From Ceratobasidium sp. AG-K (lineage: Eukaryota; Basidiomycota; Agaricomycetes; Cantharellales; Ceratobasidiaceae), in the NCBI GenBank assembly GCA_037039685.1, contig JAWNGF010000008.1, positions 1,922,001 to 1,986,000 of the forward strand: a DNA stretch of 64,000 nucleotides, written 5' to 3'. The position numbers were made by a program, and so were the translations under genes. Under the pieces are notes generated by a model. It was given only the letters and a program-made list of their open reading frames with translations, had not been told where the DNA came from and did no database searches. Shown here one piece after another: positions 10,686 through 21,498 of this stretch; within the stretch, counting starts at the first letter, position 1; every line of letters starts with the position of its first letter.

Positions 10686-11319
10686 AATGGGATATACTTT
10701 CCTGTGCTCGGCTGGACATTAATGACCCGAGTGCTGCATTGTACCTTAGTCAGAGAATTGTCGCAATATTATTTATATATTTCTGCGAGTTTATCAGTCC
10801 GATTGGAACGTTTTTGGGTACGCGTTGTGACTTGTGCAGTGCCGCTAAAAAAGCGCCACGGCCAGCCTGTGGTCTGATTCTGAGATTCATTGCTTCACCG
10901 CTATCGCGGTTCGTCGAGTTGTACACTGGGTCTGGAATTTTTACTTACGGTTTGAGTTCCTGGTTCGTTGTTCGTTGATATCGCGTTGCGATCAACGTTG
11001 GCTGGACGTTGACCGAGGTGCACGCGGCAAGATCCCGACCGCCAAGTCGAGTACTTCAGCTATAAGCACATATAACTAGATATTCCATCCAAATATCCCC
11101 GACGACACTTGCTACAATGGATTGGAGGGATGAGACTCAACACAACCGGAAATCTGGAGGCAGAGACAGTCGCGCCTGGCGCCATCCGCTTAGATAAGAT
11201 TGCCTTAACTGGACATTTTTATTACAGCATCTTTGTCTATGTAAATCACTAATCAGGGCCCGGTTTTCTCGGCACCACCCTGTCTCATCTCGATCACCAT
11301 CGCTAAAGACACACTCTCC
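10686..11319. other. Intergenic region
   Basis: No gene or repeat recognised between the oxidase stop and the start of the NACHT-WD40 gene. The last 80 bases before 11320 are pyrimidine-rich, consistent with a fungal promoter or 5' UTR. Confidence 0.4.
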
Positions 11320-14300
11320 ATGCCTTGGAAAAAAGAATTTACCCGGACCAAAGAACGACTTAAACGAGGCCTCGGTATCACCGCGCAGGACGTCATCTCA
11401 ACCTCCTCGCCAGACCAATCACATCCAACACCGGCCGCTCTGCCTGAGACATCGGGACACAATGTACCATTAAAACTGGATGATGCAAGTACCCTCTCTT
11501 CCACTCAAGATTATGCGCGAATGATGTCCCCTATCAGGATCCGGTCAAAATCACCTCCATCCCGAAACCAGTCCCAGTATTACCCTTACCACCCCAAACA
11601 CAAACTTGGGGTGGTCTTGAATCTCTACTCAGAATAGTCGAGTCAAGTGTAGATGTATTTGGGCCGCTCAAGTCGGCTATTGGCGGACTAAATCAATGTA
11701 TTGAAATATTCGAGGTGTGTGCGAGCGTTAATCAGCTCGCTGTCGTATGCTTATTACCCCTGGTGTTTAGATAGCATCAAAAGGGCATAAGGACTACCAA
11801 GATCTACAAATTCAACTCAACTCACTGCTTGGGGACCTTTGTAATTTCCTTGGCGGCCCAGCAAGTCCCACAATGACTGCAAGCATGAACAACCTATCAA
11901 TGTAAGCATACGTGTACAAGGTTTGGGACATTCATGGATACATTCCAAGCGCGATTTCCGAGGAAATCCAGCTTATCAAAGAAAAGTCCGCTAGGAGCAA
12001 GCTGCGAAGGCATCTGGAAGCTCTCGATGACTCGGACGAGATACTTGGGTGTTATCGTCGGATCAAAGAACATCTCGACCGTCTTATGGTAAAAATAAAT
12101 AAATAATCTCGCTTCGTAGTCACGCCACTCAAGGATCATGCTATAGCTCAACTCAAATCTCAGTATTTGGGGAACCGTTGACATTCTCAAAGAGGTATGC
12201 ACAACTATGTATCTTCAATCATATTGGGATGCCAAAACAAGTATGTAGGGCTTGCTTGACGCGCGTCTGCGACAGCTCTCTCCTACCTTCGCAGCTCACT
12301 ATGATTCTGCTGAATCAAGGCGCATGCAGCGACGAAAGTGCACACCAGGAACTCGCATGCCCGAGCTTGAAAGGCTCCTTGCGTGGACGCATGATCGCAC
12401 AGCAACAAATATCTTATGGATGAACGGCATGGCTGGGACTGGCAAGACGACAATTGCTTATAGTTTCTGCGCTGAGCTTGAGAAAAAGGCGACTCTTGGG
12501 GCAAGCTTTTTCTGTTCAAGGTCAATACCCGAATGCCGTAACGTGGATCTCATCTTACCAGCGATTTCCTACCAACTTGCTCAATTCTCACGCCCATTCC
12601 GATATGCATTATCTGAGGTGCTTGAAGCTGAACCCGACGTGCATACCCGGGTACTCGAGAAACAGTTTGAGAGCCTGTTCGTCAAGCCGCTTTCCAAGCA
12701 CGGAGTCCGCGACGCGCTACCGGTGGACTTCGTGATAGTCATAGATGCCCTCGACGAATGCGATGATAAAGACAGTGTAGGATACATGTTGGACCTACTA
12801 CTTGCCTCAAAAAATCAAGCCGAACTTCCTCTACGATTTCTCATTTCCAGCCGACCGGACCACGAGATTTACTCCCGACTGGCTATTCGAATGGGCGACG
12901 GACTCAAATCTCACCTAGTGTTGCATGATCTCGATGCCCGGGCTGTACAAGATGATATTGAAACGTACCTTCGAGACGAGCTTCAAAGCGCTGGGCTTTC
13001 CGTATCCCAAATTGCTGCTCTAGCCCGATGCTCCGGCACCCTGTTTATTTTTGCTTCTACTGCAGCAAGATATATCAAAGATGGTCTACGCTTTTTGGAA
13101 CACGAGGAGAGACTTAAAAGAATCCTCGGTTTGTCGTCAGTCCACACGAGCGAGAAGGACAAGGAAATCGACAAACTGTACACAACTATACTCCATAGGG
13201 TTTTCCGAGAAGAGCGACTGGACGAGTCGATTCAAACCCAAATGAAGGCAGTACTCGACGTGGTTGTATGCGCCCAGGAACCAATAACGGTAAAATGCAT
13301 CGCAGGTTTACTTAAATACCCTAATGAGAACCAAGTGGACGCTTTGCTGCGGCCTCTCAACTCCGTACTAAATATTGGGGAAACCACCGGGCTTGTAGCC
13401 ACCCTCCATGCTTCCTTTCCAGAGTATATGCGCAGCCAAGAGCGTTCCGCCCTGTTTCACTGCGACCCCGCCAACACTCACCTACGTATAGCAATGCACT
13501 GCTTAAACTTAATGGAGACCGACCTCAAGTTCAATATATGTGGATTAGAATCATCTTATATACGCGACAAAGACCTAGCCATGTTCCTAGAGCGCGCAGA
13601 ACGAGCCGTATCACAGCACCTGTTCTATGCATCTCGCTACTGGGCATCTCATATCGTAATGGGAGAACACTTCGACCTTAGGAACGATTTAAACCAATTC
13701 CTCTCAATGCGGCTCCTACCATGGATGGAGGTACTGAATGTCAAGAAATGTATGCATCTGGGACCAGCGATCATGCGGCTTGCAGAGGCCTGGGCTCGGG
13801 TAAGTAGAACTACCGTTTTGAATCCTTTCTTACCTGAGTAAATCAGAACAATGGCTGCTCGGAAGAGACAATAGATCTTGCACATGATGGGTGGCGATTT
13901 GTGACTATGTTTGCCGGCAACGCAGTCTCGCAAAGCACCCCACATATCTATGCCTCCATGGTGCCATTCTGGCCAGAGACCGCTCCAATCACTCGATACT
14001 ATAAGCTGCGAATGAAAAGGTCAATCAAACCACAGGGCACAGCGCTGACAAGGAGGCCACTCGCTCTAATGGCCACATGGACGTTCTCCGGATCCGCCCA
14101 GTCTGCTTGTCTCTCCTTTAATGGCTCGCTTCTTGCATTTGGCATCGGTTCATCGGTTAATGTAGTAGACGCAATCACGGGTCGCTTCGTTGTTGGTCCA
14201 CTTAAACACGCTGCTATCGTCTGGTCTGTGACGTTTTCCCCTGATGGTACACTCGTTATATCTGGTTCAGCCGACAAGACGATTCGAATCTGGAGCGCAC

Positions 14301-16179
14301 AAGATGGGCACTTGGTAGGAGATCCATTTACAGGGCACACAGAAGCTATCAGATCAATATTTTGCACTGCTGATGGCACACGCATCATATCTGGCTCTGA
14401 TGATTCCACCATTCGTGTATGGGATGTGAAGAGCGGGAACACACTTTTCAGTCCAATCGTAGGTCATGCGCGACCAATTCTGTCAGTTTGTGCATCTCTC
14501 GATGGTGCTTGCATTGCTTCCGGCTCTAGGGACTCGACATTACGCGTCTGGGATCTAACGAGTGGGAAATCTCTGCTCGGCCCACTTGAAGGACATACTG
14601 GTTGGGTTAGGTCGGTGTGCTTCTCGCCCGACAGTACAAAAATCGTCTCCGGGTCTGACGACAATACCATTCGCGTTTGGGACAGCCGTAGTGGACAACT
14701 GGTTGCCGGTCCGTTTAGGGGACACAGTGGCGCAGTGTCCTCCACTTCATTCGCACCCAATGGCAAACAACTTGTTTCAGGGTCACACGATAGTACTATT
14801 CGATTATGGAATCTGAAAGCTGCCCTGGGATCATCTATAGTGCTTGTAGGACATTCCAATGCTGTAAATTCCGTTGCATTCTCTCCAGATGGCACTCATA
14901 TTGTTTCTGCTTCACATGACAAAACTATTCGGACATGGGACGCTCAGGGCCTCGGATCGGTGGAAGGTCCACTTGAGGGGCATACAGGCGAAATCACATC
15001 TGTCAGTTTCTCAGATAATGCCGCTTGCATCATTTCTGGCTCTTACGACCAAACTATATGTACCTGGGACACTCAAAGCGGTCAGATGATCGGCTTATGC
15101 ATGAAGGATAAGGGCTGGGTCATGTGCACTCATTCTTCTCCCGACGGCGCTCTACTTGCTTCTGGTTCTTGGCGCAATGCCATATCATTATGGGATTTGA
15201 AAAGGGGGCGCTCAACCGGCAAAGCACTCACTGGTCACTCGAAAGGGGTCCTCTCAGTTTGTTTCTCGCCGGATGGATCCTTGTTGGCCTCTGGCTCCGC
15301 TGACAAGATGATCAGAATCTGGAGCATTCAAACCGGCGGTCTCAGTGTCGGTCCCCTAGCCGGGCATACAGCCTGGGTTCAGTCAGTCTGTTTCTCACCT
15401 GATGGGACCCGGATCGTCTCAGGCTCAAGCGACAAGACAATACGGGTATGGGATGCGCAGAGCGGCAAAAATGTTCTCGGGCCCATGACGGGCCATACCC
15501 GATATGTCCATCAAGTTTGCTTCTCGCCCGATGGCACCTGGATCGTTTCAAGCTCAGCAGACTCTACCATACGAATATGGGACGCGCACACCGGAGAAGT
15601 GGTGCTAGGTCCCCTGACAGGGCATAGTGGGGGCGTCAAATCGGTCTGCTTCTCACCTAATGGCGCTCTCCTCGCATCTGGCTCCGGTGACCGAGCGGTA
15701 CGGCTATGGGATGCTCGTAGTGGGTTGGCTGTCGGGCGACCGCTATTGGGGCATACCAAAGCGGTCCGGTCTGTTTCTTTCTCCTCGGATGGCCAAAAAA
15801 TCGTTTCCGGCTCCGAAGACACTACCATACGTGTCTGGGATATCAGTAGCCTGGTGGAATCTCATCTGTCAGAAGGTGCGACTCATATATATGGGTCATA
15901 ATAATCTACTTATAGTGCGATCGTTTCCTAGAGGCATTGTCATCTACCGACCAGTGCATACCACCTCCCCATCATCCCTCCTGGGAGCTTAAAAAGGATG
16001 GGTGGATCGTTGATTCCCAATCCCGGATTTTAGCCTGGGTGCCACCTGATCTCCATATCGGACTTCTTGCTCCAACCCATAACCCTCTTATCATCTCAAC
16101 AAGGGGCTTGTTCCGGCTTAATTTCGAGCATGCCGGGTTGGGCGAGTCGTGGGCCAAATATTACGATCCGGGACTGTAG
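11320..16179 (+). CDS. NACHT-WD40 STAND protein (NLR-like) with 14 WD repeats
   Basis: Start MPWKKEFTRTKERLKRGLG at 11320. The helical N-terminal domain is spread over several small exons (11320 to about 12180) and includes TQTWGGLESLLRIVESS. The NACHT NTPase lies in 12252-13841, with Walker A GMAGTGKTT (about 12430), Walker B VIVIDALDECDD and the sensor LRFLISSRPDHE. After a GT-AG intron (from about 13800) come 14 WD repeats (about 14071-15860), enough for two seven-bladed propellers. A short tail exon (HHPSWELKKDGWIVDSQS... to 16179) is shared with the decayed paralogue. Fungal STAND proteins of this plan act in non-self recognition and heterokaryon incompatibility; that role is inferred here. 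Exact exon borders near 11460-11550 and 15850-15920 are uncertain. Confidence 0.85.
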
Positions 16180-17389
16180 GCACCCTCGCATACCTTGGCC
16201 GCTTAAATTCCGTTCCCAATGACCACTTCCGTTCTTGGCATGAATCTAACACGCTTGAGGCATGAATCGGCGCCGGATTTTTGTTCCTGGGGCATGAACG
16301 CGATTTTGTCTATACTGTCATGTTTTCCTGATCAATTGTTTGATACATCTGCAAGTCGTGTGTGTCTCCGAAAGATGTTTCGGAGACCATTGGAACCGTC
16401 GGAACACTTTCCAAGTTTCCGAAAGGTCTCCGAAACATCACTCCAGTGTGAGCTAGTCAGCAGTCATTTGAAATTCAACCCTACCGCCTGCACCAGCTGC
16501 TGGTTATACTTGATTCTTGCGTCAATCAATTTATTTTCAAAAATTGGCCTCGCACGTTTGCTGGCGTCGATTGGGGTGTGAGCAGTCAAGCAACTTCAAG
16601 ATGTGTTTCCCTTCATGAATTCGTCACGCTTCAATCACGTGATACCGGCACAGATCACAAAGTCCTGATATAGGTTGGATTTTGATATCAGAGGAAAACC
16701 TTAATTAGAACCTATTCTATGACAATTCCTCCCAGCTATAGGGTCTGTGATCTTTGGAAACTGTATAAATGCAAGGCCTAGGAGCTTTTATACATCTCTG
16801 GCGGGAAGGTTTGCAGCTCCTATATCTCCATGAATTTTGAACACTGGATATATGCACCCAGACCTCCTTGTATGCGCCAACTACCTGCCCTTGGATCTCT
16901 AAGCTAACTGTTTTTGACCACAAAATGTATTAGGGATATATTATGAGGTCCAATGTCAGTAAATCAAATACACATGCAGCTCCTCCAACCTTGAACGACA
17001 GCTAAACCCTGCACACTTGCTACATACACTCCAGCCCAGGCTGAATAGGTTTCAGGCCGATATCTTAGTGTGAGGTACTACTTATACACATCTGTTCTAT
17101 TGTAGAACTAATCAACACCTAGACCCCAGGGAGCTCGCGTATTTTGTGGTTCTGGGTAGTTTAGGTGTGTGGGTCCAAATCCTTTCACATGATCCCTTGA
17201 GGTTGTTTTGTTGATATCTCATCCTTTTTCAATGCGAGTGGACCGCTAGAGTATTCATTCAGTAATCCCACATCCATAGTATTATCCGCGCATATATCTA
17301 TATTTTTACAGTCTGTACCTACAAAGCTATTGACCATTTAATCAGAAAACACGTGACCACGTGAAAGGTTGAGTCTCATAATGTATTGC
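16180..17389. other. Intergenic region, AT-rich, with one perfect inverted repeat
   Basis: No gene recognised. Contains the inverted repeat annotated at 16374-16439. The rest is AT-rich with no coding signal. Confidence 0.4.
16374..16439. repeat. Perfect 15-bp inverted repeat with 36-bp spacer
   Basis: gatgtttcggagacc at 16374-16388 is exactly reverse-complemented by ggtctccgaaacatc at 16425-16439. The left arm also overlaps a smaller hairpin (tctccgaaa / tttcggaga). It could be a remnant of a small inverted-repeat element or a protein-binding site. Confidence 0.6.
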
Positions 17390-18640
17390 TTGAATGGCAT
17401 ACTGACGAGATCAGCTGGGTCGCATTCTCTTCTGATTGTACGAACAATTTGTCGGCCTCAAAGCGACGCCACTATTCGAGCTTGAGATGCGCGAAGCCGC
17501 GGCGCATGGGATAGTTCATTCGAAGCGCATACAGACAGTGTTTGTTCAGTTGGGTTTTCTCACAACAGCGCCCGAATCTCCTCCGGTTCCTGTGACAAAA
17601 CGGTGCGCGTATCGAACGGCTAGAGCGGGCGGATAAGGGCCACACTGTTTGAAGGGTATACAGGCTTGACCCGCTGTGTTTCGTTCTCCGATGAGACACG
17701 GATCGCGATACTATTCTGTCAGTATGCTTCTCGCCCAGCAGGTGTTTGCTTGCCTCCAGCTCTTCGGACAAACCTGTGAGAGCCTGGAACACTCAAACCG
17801 GAGCACTTAGTGCCGAGCCATTGGATGGGCACATAGACTGGGTTCGATCGGTTTGTTTCTCAACAGAAGGTGATATGACCGCTACAGGATCTGATAACAA
17901 GTCCGTACGAGTTTGGAATGTACACAATGGTCGGGTCGCGCTTCAGCCTCTCAGAGGCCACACCAACTATGTTTACACAGTTTGCTTCTCGCATAAAGAC
18001 GAACGCATTGCCTCCGGCTCGGCAGACATGAGCCAACGATTATGGGATGTTACCAACGGAAAGGCGATCACAAAACCACTAGAGGGGCATATCAGTAGTG
18101 TCCTATCCGTCTGTTTCTCACCTGGCGATTTATTCATTGTGTCTGGTTCGGAAGCCAAAAATATTCACTTATGGAGCACGAACACGGGCCACGCAGTCGG
18201 TATTGTACTTACTGGGCGCGTAAAGGCAGTTTGTTCCGTTGCTTTTTCACCTGATGGCAGACACATCGTCTCCGGCTCCAAGGGCACAACTATAAGCGTT
18301 TGGAAGGTTGTGGAAAAAGCCAGAGGGCAAGCATCAGCGAGTTTGTCTCATCTAATAGACATGTTTTCACGTGCTCATAAACCCGTACACAGATGTGTAG
18401 ATTGTCCATAATCAAAGTTCCATAAAGCAGCATCTTGTTCCACCATGGAGCTTGCATGATGACGGCTTGGGTTATTGACCTTTGCCCTTGCCGTTCAGCC
18501 TGGGTTCCACTGGACCTACATATCCTACTGCTCGATCCAACTCATAACTCGCTGCTCACCTCAAGGTCGGGTTTATTTGGGCTCGGAATCGGGGCCGCCA
18601 TGCTAGGAGAGGCGTGGACGGGTGCTATCATCCTGAACCA
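17390..18640 (+). pseudogene. Decayed paralogue of the NACHT-WD40 gene (WD and tail part only)
   Basis: An open stretch at 17746-18411 encodes about five WD repeats (e.g. DWVRSVCFSTEGDMTATGSD, SVLSVCFSPGDLFIVSGSE). Upstream, 17390-17745 holds further WD-like pieces in shifted frames. Downstream, about 18435-18640 matches the tail of the intact gene (AWVPLDLHILLLDPTHNSLL versus AWVPPDLHIGLLAPTHNPLI), with stops in the aligned frame. No NACHT domain is present. A truncated WD40 protein from 17746 cannot be excluded, but frameshifts on both sides argue for a pseudogene. Confidence 0.75.
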
Positions 18641-19461
18641 TAGTTATTCTTGGTCGTTCTTACGATTGCTTAATCATTTCGTGACTCATACATGGATCTC
18701 TGGATGCATGCACACGCCGCTTGATAACGATACTGTGTTCTGATTTCCTCGTTTCGGCCATTTTGAAGTCGGTCCTTAAAATCTGGGCGACGTCAAGATG
18801 CCATAGTGTGCACATTACATACTCCTGTATATTCAATATATGGACAACCTCTGGTAAACGCCGAGGCTTGACTGCATACATTCGATTTGGTCATGGTATT
18901 CTCATCGTTATAACAATACCAATGCCGAACACATATCCGCCCGGCGCCAATCCCATGGGTGTCCACGGATTCGGCGGATATCACGGCCCATCCCTCAAGT
19001 ATTTCCTCGGAGGGCTCCGTGCACCCCAGATCCAAGCTAACTAACCCACAGGGCTTTGCAATCAAACTCTCTGGGCCCTGAACCCAGAACAGAATCAGTA
19101 TGAGCACTGAAGCGGTGTTTTGATCAGCCGGCCTTCAAGTTGAGAAGTATCGTAACATATTCCCACTATAACTGTGTATGCAAAATGCGACGGAGATACA
19201 CGTCATTTGATGTACGCCTACCTCTGGTGCTTGGGTCAACACTACAGGAGTAACACTCAGAATAGGGCCGGACTTCAGGAGCATTGTAAGGAGATATAAA
19301 TGCGATTTACATAATTAATTCTTTATGATGGCTCAAAACTAATCGGCGTGTTGGAACAACTGTGGCGGCAAAGGTGGTCTGGAGATTGTGGTAAAAATTT
19401 GAATGTTATTGATAACAAATTTGACCAACTTGAGGCCCAAAATGAAATGCATCGGTGGCAC
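18641..19461. other. Intergenic region, nothing recognised
   Basis: Between the WD40 pseudogene and the stop of eIF2-gamma. Small ORFs here have no recognisable domain or intron structure. Confidence 0.4.
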
Positions 19462-21330
19462 TCAATCTAAGTCAATCGTTGTTCCGCGTCGAACGCTACC
19501 CCAGCCAACGAGGCGCCAGTGCTGTGGGTGGTCCCGCCTGTTAGCGAAAATATGTGCGAGTTGAAAACATTGAAACATGCCTTGTCAATTCGCCGGCTGA
19601 GAGCTACTTTTTCTCCGACTTCGGTACAGGCTGGACTCGTGAGTAGGATTTTGACCAAATCACCCTGGAGAATGGAAGTATCAGTATATACGAATGAAAA
19701 TTAACAAGGTGGAGGTTGAGGAGATGATCAAAGAGGGATGATGGAAGGAAGCGTTCAATAGGATAGGTGAATATATGCAGATCGGTTACACACCTTGGTG
19801 CTCATTACCCGCCCACCGGTTGATGTGGAACCAATGTTAACCATCAGTACCTCATTCTTGGTGAGTTTTTGAACCTTGGTTTGCTTCTTGTCCTCGGTCT
19901 TGACACCCAACAACCTTCGTAGCAAGAAGAAGCTGATCTCGAGCTCTGCGGAGAGTGAGTGGGCGAATGTGCGTCAACCGGGAAGCATACCGGTATACAC
20001 GGCGGGCAGTTCACCCACCGCTCCGAGGACTTGACCGACCAGCCGATCCGCTCGGCAGAGTGTCGGATCGATTCTCGTACCCACACCGATAAGCCCACCA
20101 GGAACCGCGAACTTCAGCTCGTTCTTTTCGGCCAACAAGCTCACAATTTTTGAAAAGATTGGGCGGCACCGTACACGTCCCTCGTTGTCTTTGGTAATGA
20201 TGCCCGGACGAATCTCGACCTCTTGGCCGAGTCGGAGAACACCTTGGAGGATGGATCCACCGGCGACACCACCTCGCAAGTCGGCGATTTCGGCACCAGG
20301 CTTGTTGACATCAAATGAGCGGATTACAATGAGTTTAGGGGAGGAAGTAAAGTCTCGGACAGGGGTGGGGATGGTACGGATGATGTATTCGTTGACGGCA
20401 TCGATGTTGTATTTCAGCTGGGCAGAGATAGGTAGAATGGGAGAGTTTTCGGCGATGGTTCCTGTTGGCTTGTGAGTCCACCGACAAGTATGAGGGATAA
20501 ATGCTAACCCTTGACGAATGCCATGATACTCTTGTGATGTTCCGCTGCGGCCTGCTCACGAATCAAGTCGACTTTGTTTTGGAGGATGATAATATGCTTG
20601 AGTTTCATGATTTCGACGGCCGCAAGATGTTCGGATGTTTGAGGCTGGGGGCAGGTTTCGTTTCCTGCGATAAGCAGCAGAGCGGCGTCCATGACTGCCG
20701 CACCGTTGAGCATAGTAGCCATGAGAATATCGTGGCCCGGGCACTGTCGGAGAGTTAGAGTGATGATATTGGGAAATGAGTGGACGTACATCGACGAAAG
20801 ACACGTGGCTGTGCAAAGGAGTCAGGGGAAGCCAGCTGATTGAGGAATAATGCGCACCGGACGAGTTTCATGCGAGATCCGCACCCTGGTCGCTCACAGG
20901 GAGGGCGCTCTTCCATATCGGAGCGGTATGAGCGGTAGCATCCGGGGCGGGGACACTTGTCGTTTTCGCACTTGTAGATCTGTGGCAGGTTAGTGGCGGC
21001 CAAGATGGGTGGTTAGATGCAAACCTTGGCATTTGCGTAACCTAGAGCATGATTAGAAACCGTGTGAGTAGCGAGGGAGGGCATACTCACCGAGCTTGAT
21101 AGTGATGTTTCTCTCTAGCTCGTTCTTGAATCGCACAGTCATGACACCAGAGATGGCTTTGACCACGGTAGATTTACCGTGAGCGACATGACCAATTGTC
21201 CCGAGGTTGATGGTGGCCTGGAAGGGATGAGTGAAAGCATAGAAGAGTGCAACAGACAGACCTGATTCCGAATAACCTCTGGGCTGTCAGGAGTGAGCTT
21301 TGAGACGTCGACTTCGTAAGTGTCAGCCAT
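19462..21330 (-). CDS. GCD11: Translation initiation factor eIF2 subunit gamma
   Basis: GTPase subunit of eIF2, which delivers initiator Met-tRNA to the 40S subunit. ATG at 21330 ([12 protein letters not shown]), TGA at 19464-19462, with several short introns between. G1 loop GHVAHGKST, a four-cysteine knuckle ([11 protein letters not shown] ... CERPGC), G3 DCPGHD and G4 NKVD are all visible in order. The middle domain has [19 protein letters not shown] and [20 protein letters not shown]. The C-terminus has [13 protein letters not shown] strands and ends [19 protein letters not shown], as in eukaryotic orthologues. Nothing is missing. It is transcribed divergently from the aldehyde dehydrogenase gene across a 168-bp gap rich in CACGTG. 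Confidence 0.95.
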
Positions 21331-21498
21331 GCTGGTCAAGGGCGAGTCACTAAATTCTCATCACGTGAGGGGGGTCACGTGGGCGTATTGTTCCTCGATC
21401 ACGTGTGGATATTGTTGGGACACGACTACCACGACTGCCACGACTATGGAGGTAAGGTTGCATATATCCGAGGGAATTTTGTGCCGTTGGCTCACTCC
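21331..21498. promoter_or_regulatory. Shared promoter of eIF2-gamma and aldehyde dehydrogenase with three CACGTG sites
   Basis: Three CACGTG palindromes at 21362-21367, 21376-21381 and 21400-21405, within 44 bp, between two divergent start codons. CACGTG is the core site of bHLH factors such as Cbf1 in yeast. Which factor binds here is an inference. Confidence 0.65.

Noticed and set aside
14464..14895. 143-codon minus-strand ORF with regular repeats
   Set aside because: It mirrors the WD repeats on the other strand; the periodicity comes from the plus-strand gene.
14070..15850. Tandem DNA repeat or CRISPR-like array
   Set aside because: The periodicity of about 129 bp is the coding WD40 repeat; units diverge in sequence and have no spacer structure.
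18721..19044. 107-codon plus-strand ORF
   Set aside because: No domain, no intron context and no similarity to neighbours; treated as chance.
21361..21405. Possible upstream coding start of the aldehyde dehydrogenase at 21379
   Set aside because: That frame begins without ATG and passes through the CACGTG cluster; the ATG at 21499 gives a coherent N-terminus before the membrane segment.
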